Shown in pieces: positions 30,776-39,400 of a stretch of DNA of 64,000 bases. The notes under the pieces were generated by a model. It was not told where the DNA came from. It made no database searches and saw only the letters and a list, made by a program, of their open reading frames with translations. Position numbers and translations under genes: made by a program. The stretch's first letter is position 1. Each line of letters starts with the position of its first letter. Source of the DNA: UBA2231 sp964415175 (GTDB taxonomy: Bacteria > Elusimicrobiota > Elusimicrobia > Elusimicrobiales > UBA9959). The stretch lies in NCBI GenBank assembly GCA_964415175.1, contig CAYPYG010000001.1:62001-126000 (forward strand), in the 5' to 3' direction.

Positions 30776-33199
30776 CTATCCCGCCGGCAGGGTGAAGCGG
30801 AAGGCGCTCCCGCCGCCGGGACAGTTCTCGGCCCAGATGCGGCCGCCGTGCGCTTCTATGACCATGCGGCAGAAGGTCAGTCCCAGGCCCATGCCGCCGC
30901 GCGCCGCCGCCGCGGCGGGACCCTGGAAGAACTTGTCGAAGATGCGGCCGATATGCTCTTCGGGGATCCCCGGTCCGCTGTCGCTCACCGAAAAAAGCAC
31001 GGTCTTCTCGCCGCGGCGCGCCTCGGCCTGCACCTTCACCTGGCCCGCGGAGGGGCTGAACTTAAGGGCGTTGTTTATCAGGTTCTGCAGGACGCGGCCC
31101 GCCAAGTCGACGTCCGCCCGCACCGGCCGCCCGCTTATCTCTCCGCATTTGAGCGATTTGCGCTCGGCCCGCGCGCGCGGCAGCATGGTCTTCACCGCGC
31201 CGCCGACTATCTCCCTGGCCGGCACGGGCCTGAGCTCCAGCCGCAGCGAGCCGGCCTCCATCTTGCTGATGCGCAGTATGTCGTTTATCATCTCCCGCAT
31301 CTCGTTGAGGACATAATAGATATCCTTGAAACGCTCGTGCTGCGTTTTCGTCATCCGGCCTTTGAGCTCCTCCTCCAGGAACTCGCAGCTGCAGAGCAGC
31401 GCGGTCATCGGGTTGTTCAGGTCGTGCACGACGGCGTGGGAAAGCAGGTCCTTGCTGCGTTCCAGCTTCGCCCGCCGTTCCTCGAGTATGGCCAGCGCCG
31501 CGTAGTCGCAGACCGCCGAGACCAGGTTCCTGTCCGCCGCGCTCCACTCCCTGGGGTCCCGCGCGGTCTCGGCGCAGACGATGCCGGCGGGGCGGCCTTC
31601 CGCCATTATGAGCATCCCCAGCGAGGAAAGGACGCCGTTGGGGATGAAATAATCCCGGGCGAGTTCGGCCGTGCGGGGATCGCGCCTCGCGTCGGCGGCC
31701 GCCACGAACCCCTCGGCTTCGATGACCTTGAAGTAGAGGGGCGAGCCCCGCCTTTCCAGCGTTTCGCCGGAAAAGTGCCTGCGGGTGGGGGCGTCGTAGA
31801 CGTCGCGGCAGCGCATGACGGAACTGTTCTCCGTGAAAAGCCAGATCCCGACGCGGTCCACCCTGAGGGCGTGGGCGCAGATCTCCGTGGCTTCCCTGAA
31901 GGCCGCCTCCAACCCCTGTCCAGAGGTTTTGCGGCTCCTGTTGAGGGAGACCAGCGTTATGTTCTGCGCCTCCAGCGACTCGTTCTGCCGCTTCAGCGCC
32001 ACCTCGGCTTTTTTCAGGCGCGTTATGTCGTCCAGGCAGACCAGGACCTGCGGCTCCCCTTCCTCGGTTATCACCGCGGTCGAAGCCATGAAAAAGACCG
32101 CCTCCCCCTCCACGCTCATCTCTATCTCGCGGCGGCTTATCGCCTTGCCTGTGCGGAAAGTCTCGTTGACGAGCTCCCGGAGGGGACAGTTCAGGCAATC
32201 CCCTCCCTTCCCGCATACGCCTTCCGCGGCGGTGGAACAGCCCAGCGCCTCTCCGACCAGCAGGCCGACGCCGGAGGCCGGGTTGGAGACCCCGGACATG
32301 CTCACTTTTTTTATCCGGCGTTCCTTGTCCACCAGGAGCATCAGCAGCGGCGAGTTGTTGAAGACCGCGTTGAGCTGCGCGGAAGCGCGCTTGAGATCTT
32401 CCTCCATCCTGCGCCTGGACGTCACGTCCCTGCCGAGGCAGGCGGCGCCGACGATCTTCCCGTCGAGGAGGATCGGGGCGAAGGCGAACTCGAAGTTGTG
32501 CCGGTGGCCGCATCGCGTGAAAGTCTCCTCATCGCGGAAGACGGCGCCCGAAAGCGCTTCGAGATAGCGCTTCTTCCACCTGTGCACGAAAGGCGCCGGG
32601 AGACGGTCCAGCGCGCGGTCGCCCGGCCTGGGGACCGCGCCGAGCCGCGATTCGAAGTTCTTCCGGAAGGGATCGTTAAAAGTGACGAATCTGAGCCCGC
32701 GGTCCACCGACCAGGCGAGGTCCGCGGTATTGTTGAGGAGGCACTCCAGGTCGGCGCAGTTCCGCCTGGCCTCCGCCAGCGCCAGTTCGGACCTGACCCT
32801 CGCCGTGACGTCGCGGGCCACGCCCTCCACGCCGGCCCTTTTCCCGCGCTGGTCCCGCACCGGCGCTTCCAGCAGTTCCAGCCACCTGGTGCCGCCGCCG
32901 GCGTGGCGCATCTCCACGAGGTAGGGTTTCTGGCGCTTTCCTTTTATACTGAGCGCGGCGCGCCGGCGCGCTTCTTTATTGCAGGGGTGGGGGGTGAAGT
33001 ACCGGGTGTAATGCCCCAGGAAATCCTTCGCGCAATAGCCTAGCACGCCGCGCACGGAAGGGCTGACCTGGGTGAAATAACCCCTGAGGTCGTAACGGTA
33101 GAAAAACGTGCCGGAACCGAAAGACCCGGCCAAACTCTTCCTGAAACCGGCCGAACCGCCCTTCGAAGTCACAAGGGTTTTGCCGCGCACTGTTGACAT
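30776..33199 (-). CDS. PAS-GAF sensor histidine kinase
   Basis: The 807-residue cytoplasmic kinase has three PAS domains (about residues 25-135, 145-265, 275-395), a GAF domain (about 420-570), a HisKA domain with the phospho-acceptor in HAVVHDLNNPMTALL (near 598) and an HATPase domain with VLQNLINNALKF, SDSGPGIPEEH and GGMGLGLTF. The third PAS has a cysteine cluster, C-x7-C-x5-C-x2-C followed by PLRE, seen in a subset of PAS kinases and possibly redox- or metal-active. No membrane helix or adjacent response regulator is present. The ribosome-site region is a run of 11 Gs (see separate entry). Confidence 0.93.
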   Translation of the reverse strand: MSTVRGKTLVTSKGGSAGFRKSLAGSFGSGTFFYRYDLRGYFTQVSPSVRGVLGYCAKDFLGHYTRYFTPHPCNKEARRRAALSIKGKRQKPYLVEMRHAGGGTRWLELLEAPVRDQRGKRAGVEGVARDVTARVRSELALAEARRNCADLECLLNNTADLAWSVDRGLRFVTFNDPFRKNFESRLGAVPRPGDRALDRLPAPFVHRWKKRYLEALSGAVFRDEETFTRCGHRHNFEFAFAPILLDGKIVGAACLGRDVTSRRRMEEDLKRASAQLNAVFNNSPLLMLLVDKERRIKKVSMSGVSNPASGVGLLVGEALGCSTAAEGVCGKGGDCLNCPLRELVNETFRTGKAISRREIEMSVEGEAVFFMASTAVITEEGEPQVLVCLDDITRLKKAEVALKRQNESLEAQNITLVSLNRSRKTSGQGLEAAFREATEICAHALRVDRVGIWLFTENSSVMRCRDVYDAPTRRHFSGETLERRGSPLYFKVIEAEGFVAAADARRDPRTAELARDYFIPNGVLSSLGMLIMAEGRPAGIVCAETARDPREWSAADRNLVSAVCDYAALAILEERRAKLERSKDLLSHAVVHDLNNPMTALLCSCEFLEEELKGRMTKTQHERFKDIYYVLNEMREMINDILRISKMEAGSLRLELRPVPAREIVGGAVKTMLPRARAERKSLKCGEISGRPVRADVDLAGRVLQNLINNALKFSPSAGQVKVQAEARRGEKTVLFSVSDSGPGIPEEHIGRIFDKFFQGPAAAAARGGMGLGLTFCRMVIEAHGGRIWAENCPGGGSAFRFTLPAG

Positions 33200-33202
33200 A
33201 AG

Positions 33203-33213
33203 CCCCCCCCCCC
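33203..33213 (-). promoter_or_regulatory. Poly-G tract (11) at the ribosome site of the histidine kinase
   Basis: On the coding strand eleven Gs end three bases before the ATG at 33199 and occupy the Shine-Dalgarno position. Runs of this length are prone to slippage, which would change ribosome-site strength or spacing. Confidence 0.6.
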
Positions 33214-33356
33214 GCTGAAGAACTCTCCAGATCCGGGAAAACGACGCGAAAGACGGCCGCCGCGGTCCGAAGACCGAGGCTTGAACCGGCCACAGGCGTC
33301 TTATCCCTACCCCTTGGGAATTATTACAAAATTGTTCGCGGCTTGTGAAGCCCTTA

Positions 33357-34034
33357 TCAGCGCTTCGAAAGTTCCCGCTCGAAAGAAGCCCTTATCCTGG
33401 GCTCGTCGAAGAAACCGGCCGCTTCCCGGTACGCCGACTCGGCCGACTTCCGGTCGCCCGCTTTGGAGAAGCAGGAGCCGGCGCGGAGATAGCCCAGCGC
33501 CAGCATGGCCTCCACGGAAGACGGGGCGCCGGCGGAAGAATAAAGGGCCATGGCGGCCCTGGCCTCGGCCAGGGCGTCGGGGCAGCGCTTGCGCGAAGCC
33601 AGGGCGGAAACGAGACGGTAACGGGCCTCGAAGACGGGCCCTTTGGGCGCCTTGAGCACGGAATCGCCGAATACCCCCTGGAGGTTCTCCGTGGACCAGG
33701 GCTCGAACTCGGCCGAAGGATGCCTGACCAGGAAATCCCTCCAGGTCTCGGGGGTCCCGGAATCCGGGTCCCTCAGCAGCGCCCTGACGAGATAGGCGTC
33801 GTCCGCGAAGACGTTGGAAGGATGGCTCATCAGCGTGGCGTCCAGCCTGTCGCGGGCGGTCTTGAGCTTCATGTCGGCGGACAGCGATTCCTTGAACTTG
33901 CCGGCGGCGCTGTCGGCCTCCAGCGCGGCCTTCACTTTGCGCAAAGAATTACGGTACTGGCTGTCCGGGGTACGGGAACAGCCGGAAAAGGCGAAGAACA
34001 GCGGCAGCGCCGCGGCGAGACGGGCGGCCTTCAC
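33357..34034 (-). CDS. Predicted lipoprotein with TPR-like C-terminus
   Basis: The 225-residue protein has a signal with lipobox FSGC (Cys19) and a helical mature region. The part at about 135-215 resembles two TPR motifs (DALAEARAAMALYSSAG and SCFSKAGDRKSAESAYREAA). Its ATG overlaps the stop of htpX (ATGA), so it is coexpressed with that protease and may act in envelope quality control; this is inference from context. No catalytic motif is seen. Confidence 0.7.
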   Translation of the reverse strand: MKAARLAAALPLFFAFSGCSRTPDSQYRNSLRKVKAALEADSAAGKFKESLSADMKLKTARDRLDATLMSHPSNVFADDAYLVRALLRDPDSGTPETWRDFLVRHPSAEFEPWSTENLQGVFGDSVLKAPKGPVFEARYRLVSALASRKRCPDALAEARAAMALYSSAGAPSSVEAMLALGYLRAGSCFSKAGDRKSAESAYREAAGFFDEPRIRASFERELSKR

Positions 34035-34918
34035 GCGGCCGCCTTCAGCCTGGCTATGCGCTCTTCCAGCGGCGGATGGGTCGAGAGCAGGCTCATCAAT
34101 CCGCCGGGCCTGGAGGAGATCTTGAAAGCCGCCACCGAGGCGCGGCCCGTCATGTCCGCGTACTTCACGGTCCGGCGCAGCCCCTCCAGGGCGTTTATCA
34201 TCTTCTCCCTGCCGGCGAGGCCGGCGCCGCCGTCGTCGGCCCGGTACTCGCGGCGGCGCGAGAAGGCCGCCAGCAGTATCATGCCGAAGAAGCTCAGCAC
34301 GATCTGCAGGACCATAACGACGAGGAACTGCATCCCTCCTCCGCCGTCGCGGGAATTGCGGAACAGGAAGAAAGCTATGACTCGCGCGAGGAACATGACC
34401 ATCGCGTTGATGACGCCCTGCAGCAGGGTCATCGTGACCATATCGCCGTTGGCGATATGCGCGACCTCGTGGCCCAGCACTCCTTCGACCTGCTCCCAGT
34501 CCATGGCCTCCAGCAGACCGGCCGAGACCGCCACGAGGGAGCGGGAGCGGGTGGGGCCGGTGGCGAAGGCGTTGACCTCGGGGCTGTCGTAGACGCCCAC
34601 CTCGGGCATCTTCGGGAGGCCCGCCGCCTTGGCCAGGTTATGCACCGAGGCTACCAGGCGGGAAAGGGCGGGATCGGAAATGTTCGGATCGACGACCCGC
34701 ACTCCCATCGTCCATTTGACCATTACGCGGGAAAGGGCCAGCGAAATGAAAGCGCCGCCCATGCCCCAGACCAGGCAGAAGGCCATCAGGGCGGAATAGT
34801 CTATGCCTTGGGCGTCGAGATAAGGCCTTATGCCCAGCAGGTTAAGGGTGATGGAGATGGTCGTTATGACCAGGACATTGAGAGCTGCGAAAAGGAATAT
34901 TCTCTTGGCGAATCTCAC
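34031..34918 (-). CDS. htpX: Membrane zinc protease HtpX
   Basis: The 295-residue M48 protease has four membrane helices (two N-terminal, two in the middle) and the zinc motif HEVAHIANGD (HExxH, near residue 148), with the third ligand Glu in the EYRADDGGA segment (near 224). HtpX degrades misfolded membrane proteins together with FtsH-type proteases. It starts with GTG, preceded by GGAGG about eight bases upstream. The TPR lipoprotein follows with a four-base overlap. Confidence 0.95.
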   Translation of the reverse strand: MRFAKRIFLFAALNVLVITTISITLNLLGIRPYLDAQGIDYSALMAFCLVWGMGGAFISLALSRVMVKWTMGVRVVDPNISDPALSRLVASVHNLAKAAGLPKMPEVGVYDSPEVNAFATGPTRSRSLVAVSAGLLEAMDWEQVEGVLGHEVAHIANGDMVTMTLLQGVINAMVMFLARVIAFFLFRNSRDGGGGMQFLVVMVLQIVLSFFGMILLAAFSRRREYRADDGGAGLAGREKMINALEGLRRTVKYADMTGRASVAAFKISSRPGGLMSLLSTHPPLEERIARLKAAA

Positions 34919-35042
34919 GACTTTACCTCCCGGACCGGGGTCTACCGCCCCGTTCCACTGCCTATATTTTACAAAATCCCGGGCGGCTAAGACTCCCCGG
35001 CGGCTGACGGAAAGAGACGGAAATACAAGTATTTTTTACCCC

Positions 35043-35071
35043 TTGACAAGTCAAGACTATAATGTTAGACT
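35043..35071 (+). promoter_or_regulatory. Strong promoter before the candidate RNA
   Basis: TTGACA (35043-35048), a 17-base spacer and TAGACT (35066-35071) with a TG extension. This is the best promoter in the window, and no open frame follows it on this strand. Confidence 0.65.
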
Positions 35072-35077
35072 ATAGTC

Positions 35078-35315
35078 GCAGAGGAGTGGAACGCGGTAGT
35101 TTTGCGGTGTCCCGGCCGGCCCCCGCGGGCCGTCCCCCGGGAGGGCGAACAGCAGCGAGTGCGGTGCGGTAACAGCGGCAGCAGCGGTGCGGTAGCGGTA
35201 GCAGCGTCGGTGCAGCAGCGGTGTCGGTGCGGTTGCAGCGCAGTGCTTCGGTCCGGCCCACAACAGGACCCAGCTGGTGTACGGCCCCCGCCCCCTGGCG
35301 GGGGCCCCTCTTTTT
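35078..35315 (+). ncRNA. Candidate structured non-coding RNA, about 235 nt
   Basis: The interval runs from the expected start of the promoter at 35043 to an intrinsic terminator at 35283. It has no plausible coding frame with a ribosome site. The 5' third can form a CGGCCC/GGGCCG hairpin (about 35115-35131). The middle (35150-35245) is a G-rich low-complexity tract of repeated GCGGTGCGGT, GCAGCAGCGG and GTAGCGG units. It does not match the conserved cores of RNase P RNA, tmRNA or SRP RNA that I can recognise. A diverged 6S-like RNA is possible. It is divergent from htpX and convergent with dinB. Confidence 0.5.
35283..35315 (+). terminator. Intrinsic terminator of the candidate RNA
   Basis: GGCCCCCGCC, loop CCCT, GGCGGGGGCC, then CCTCTTTTT. 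The T-run is on the plus strand only, so it serves the RNA and not dinB. Confidence 0.85.
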
Positions 35316-35318
35316 GAC

Positions 35319-36491
35319 TTAGATCTCCTTCTTCCCGCCCGCCCGGTAAATGGAACCCCGGCCGAACCTGCGGCGTATCTCCTCCACCGCGCGGTGGGAC
35401 CTTTCCCGCCTCGCGTCGCCTTCTTCCTCGAACAGGCTTTCCCTCTCCGAGGCGGGCATCAGCCCCGACACCCTGACCCCCAGCAGCCTCACTTTCCTGC
35501 GGCCGCGGGGAAAGGCCGCGTACAGGGCGGAGATCTCCCTCCATATAAGGTCCGCGTAGTTGGTGGCCGGCGCTATGGTCCTGGCCCTCGTATACGTGAC
35601 GAAGCCCTCCAGTCTTATCTTCAGGCCCACGGTGCGGCCCTTCTGCCCGGCGGCCCGCAGCCTGGACGAGACCTTGTCGCAGAGCGCCACCAGCGACTCG
35701 CGTATCTCCCGTTCGTCGCCGGTGTCGCTGTCGAAAGTTATCTCGTTGGAGACGGACTTAGCCTCGCCCCCGGGCGAGACCGGCCTGGGGTCCAGTCCGC
35801 CGGCCAGTTCCTTCAGTCCCGCGCCGTTCCGACCGAGGAACGCGAGACTTCCCTCCGGGCAGGCCGCCAGTTCCCCTATCGTATTGAGGCCCCTGGCGCG
35901 GAGGGCCGCGGCGGTCTTCGGTCCCAGTCCCCACAGCTTCGAGATGTCCAGCGGGGCCAGGAAGGCGGCTTCCCCGCCGTGCGGCACCGTCACGAAACCG
36001 TCCGGCTTGCGCAGATCGGAGGCTATCTTGGCGCACATCTTGGTGGGCGCCAGGCCGACGGAACAGGTGAGGCCGGTAAGCTCCTTCACGCGGAGTTTCA
36101 GGCGGCGGCAGGCCTCCTCCGGCCCGCCGAAGAGATGCGCGCTCAGCGTTAGGTCCAGGAAGGCCTCGTCCACGCTGACCATCTCCACGTCGGGCGTGAA
36201 TTCGTGGAAGGCCTTTTCTATGACGGACGAGGCCCGGCTGTATTTACGGAAATCCGGCCGGAGGTAGACGCCGCCGGGGCAGCGGCTCCAGGCCTCGGAG
36301 ATGGGCATGGCCGAACGGACGCCGAACTCCCTCGCTTCGTAGGAGCAGGTCGAGACCACGCCGCGCCCGCGGCCGCCCCTGGGGTCGGCCCCTATTATGA
36401 CGGGCCTGCCGCGCAGCGCGGGATCGTCGCGCTGCTCCACGGCCGCGAAGAAGGCGTCCATGTCGACGTGAACGATATGGCGCTCCGCCAT
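35319..36491 (-). CDS. dinB: DNA polymerase IV (Y-family)
   Basis: The 390-residue polymerase has the Y-family motifs: HVDMDAFFAAVEQRDDP at residues 8-24 with the first catalytic Asp, SVDEAFLDLT (near 107) with the catalytic Asp-Glu, and SVGLAPTKMCAKIASDLRKP. A helix-hairpin-helix and little-finger domain follow, and RESLFEE near residue 365 fits a beta-clamp binding motif. It copies past DNA lesions. The stop of the alpha-2-macroglobulin gene lies seven bases upstream, so they may share a transcript despite unrelated roles. Confidence 0.96.
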   Translation of the reverse strand: MAERHIVHVDMDAFFAAVEQRDDPALRGRPVIIGADPRGGRGRGVVSTCSYEAREFGVRSAMPISEAWSRCPGGVYLRPDFRKYSRASSVIEKAFHEFTPDVEMVSVDEAFLDLTLSAHLFGGPEEACRRLKLRVKELTGLTCSVGLAPTKMCAKIASDLRKPDGFVTVPHGGEAAFLAPLDISKLWGLGPKTAAALRARGLNTIGELAACPEGSLAFLGRNGAGLKELAGGLDPRPVSPGGEAKSVSNEITFDSDTGDEREIRESLVALCDKVSSRLRAAGQKGRTVGLKIRLEGFVTYTRARTIAPATNYADLIWREISALYAAFPRGRRKVRLLGVRVSGLMPASERESLFEEEGDARRERSHRAVEEIRRRFGRGSIYRAGGKKEI

Positions 36492-36498
36492 AGGCGCG

Positions 36499-39400
36499 TC
36501 ACTTCACCCTGATGATCATGCCGTCGGAATGAGCGCCGAACTCCGGCGCGTACATGGACTGTATGACCGCCGCGCCCAGGCGGTAGGTCCCGGGCAGCGA
36601 CGGGCGCAGGCGGTAGCCGAACTCGTATTCGCCGCGGGGGACCCATTCCATGAAGAAATTAGTCAGCGAGTCGCGCTGTTCCTCGTAGCGGGAGAGCCGG
36701 TCCCATTTCCAGCCGCTCAGCAGCGACTCCGCCTCGAAGCCGGCCGGCTTGGGGTCCTTCAGATGCACGTACTCGAAGACCGAACGCGTCCTTACCGTAA
36801 GCTTCACCTCTATCTCCGAACCGGCCGGCACGGCGTCGCCGCTCCTCAGCGGTTTCAGGGCGTAGCCCGCGCCCTCCTTCTCGCGGAGGAAATACTTCCG
36901 CTCCACGTTGATCATGCCGGAGGGAGAAGACCCGGCCGGTTCGCCGCTGGTATATACGGCCGCCAGCGAGGCGAAGGCGAGGCCGGGGCCTTTCTTGGAG
37001 ATCTTCGCCGAGGCGTGGCCGGGTTTTATGTCCGCGCCGTAGAGCGACCAGCGCAGCGGCTTCTCCAGCCAGTCCGCCGGGCCGACGGCGGCCTTTTCCT
37101 TCGTCCCGCCCCATTCCAGGGAGAACTCCTCCCCCTTGTCCAGCGCGCCGCGCGCCTTCATGAAGTCCAGCAGCGAATAGATCGCGGCGGCCGAGGCGCG
37201 GGTGGACTTCCACTCCGTCGCGCGCCGGTTGAACAGCAGCCACTGGGCCATTTTAGCGGCGCGCGGGTCTTTCGGGCTGAAGGCCGTCAGCGTCCGCATG
37301 AGGAAAGCGTGCTTCTCGACGGTGTCGTTGTACCAGAGCCAGGAGATCTTCTCCGGCGCCCAGTAAAGCCCCGAGACCTCGTCCTCGCGCGCGCCGTCCA
37401 TGGCGCGGCCGAGGTAGAGGTCCGCCTTGTCCTTCTCACCCAGCCGCAGGTAGACATAGGCGGCGTAGGCCCTGCCCAGCGGCGTCATCGCGCGGTAATG
37501 CCCGTCCGCGTAATCGGCCCAGAGTTTGGCGTACTTGAGGGCCGCGCGGGATTCCGGCCATCTGCCCTCGAAGGCCGAGACGACGTAAGCGGCGTAGAGG
37601 AGCATGGAAGTCTCCGCCGGTTCCGGCTTCATGTGGCCGGGGATCTCGGCGAGGACGTATTTCAGCGCCCTCCGGGCCATATCGTCCGGCGCGTCCACGC
37701 CGTAGCGCTCGCCCTCGGCGAAACCCTCCAGGACGTAGAGCGTCATGTGCAGGTTCGGGCGGCCGCCCGGGAACCACGGGAAGGACCCGTCGGGGAGCTG
37801 GTAGCTCTTGAGCTTCTCCAGGGCCGCCTTCCGCTCGGCCGACACCAGCCCGGCGTCCAGCATGTCGGCGGAGGGCAGCGAACGCGCGCGGCCCCTGGAG
37901 GCCTCCTCCCACGGCGTTTCCAGCAGGGAGATGAGGCGCAGCGGGTTGTCCCGCTCCCAGGCGGGCGTGACGGAGGCGCGCTTGGGGACCTTCGACGCCG
38001 CGGCCGCCAGCGCGGGGTATTTCGAATAGAAGGCGTTGACTATCGAGAGCGGCACGTAGCGGTTGAGCAGCTGCTCGGTGCATTCGTGCGGGTAGCGCAC
38101 CAGGTGCGGCAGGCTGTTGAGCACGGTCAGCGCCAGCTGCGGCTGGATCTCCAGATGCGAGGATTCGACGATCCGCGAGGAGTCCCGTTTCTGCAGTTCC
38201 CTGAGGCGCAGTTCCTTTTCGGCATTACCGTCCAGAACGGCGTTGACCGAGGCGAAAAGCCGCTCGCGCGAGGGCAGCACGGGCAGGTCGTTCTCCTGGG
38301 CGTCGGAGAAGCGGCCGGCGCGCGCCGTTACCCTGACCTTGTAGAAGCCCGTGGAAAGCGGCGCCTTCGCCTTCCAGCGCAGCGCGGCCGAGGCGTCCTT
38401 TCCGGCCGAGAACTCCCGGGACAGGCCGGCCAGCCCCAGTTCCGCGGCCGCGTCCCTGCCGTCGCGGGTCACGGAAAGCGCCGCGGAGCCGCGCAGCGGC
38501 CCGTCGGAAGCGTTGGCGATCACCGCCACGATCTCCGACTCGTCGCCTTCGCGCAGGTAACGGGGCAGGTCGAGGCGCGCCATCAGGTCCTTCCGGGTCA
38601 CGACCGTCGCGGAGACCGCTCCTTTTTTCACGTCCGGGGTCAGCACCTGCGCCGTCACCTTCCAGGAGGTCAGCCGTTCCGGCATGGTGAACGATATCCG
38701 CCCGCGCCCCTTCTCGAACCTGAGCTGAGGATTGAAATAAGCCGTCTCCGAGAAATCGGACCGGGGCGCGGGCCGCGCCTCCTTCTCCTTTCCGGCGGAA
38801 GGCGCTTCGTTAAAGGTCTCCTGCTCCTCCCTGACCCCGGAGAGTGAGATCGAGGCGCGGGGCGCCGCGGCCGCCGCCAGGCCCCCGCCGGCGGTGTCCA
38901 TCATGGTCCCGCCCAGGGATTTGGCGGAGAAATATCCCCGGTCCGCGCCGGCGGCGTTCAGCCTGAAAGCGGGGAACTTCTCCTCGGCCGCGCTGCGCGC
39001 GAAGAGGTCGAACATCCGCGACACAAGGCCTCTCTTCACCGGGAAAGAGGCGGCCCGGCCCTGGAAAAGGGAGGAGGCGGAAGGAGCGTGAGAACGTCTC
39101 TCCTGGTAAAGTCCGTCCAGCCAGGGGGCTGCCGCGGCGCGGTAATATTCCAGCGAGCGGTCGAATACCCTGACGGTGGCCTCTCCCCCGGCCGGGCGGC
39201 CGGCGGAGTCCCTGGCGTTAAGGGTCCATTCGGCCCGGCCGCCCGGTTCCAGGGAGCCGGGATGCTCCAGCGTCACCGCCAGCTCCCTGTCGGAAAGCGG
39301 GACGGAGGCGTGCTCCGAGGCGGAGTAGATACTGGAATCCGAAACCCCGAACCAGCGCGCGTCGAAGCCGCCGCGGTGCCGGTCGCCGATCCTGATCTCG

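Noticed and set aside
35043..35063. TTGACA and TATAAT as the promoter pair at 35043
   Set aside because: The spacer would be only nine bases; TAGACT at 17 bases with a TG extension fits better.
35150..35250. Repeated GCGGT/GCAGC words as a CRISPR array or coding repeat
   Set aside because: Unit lengths are irregular and short, there are no spacers, and frames give only low-complexity peptides.
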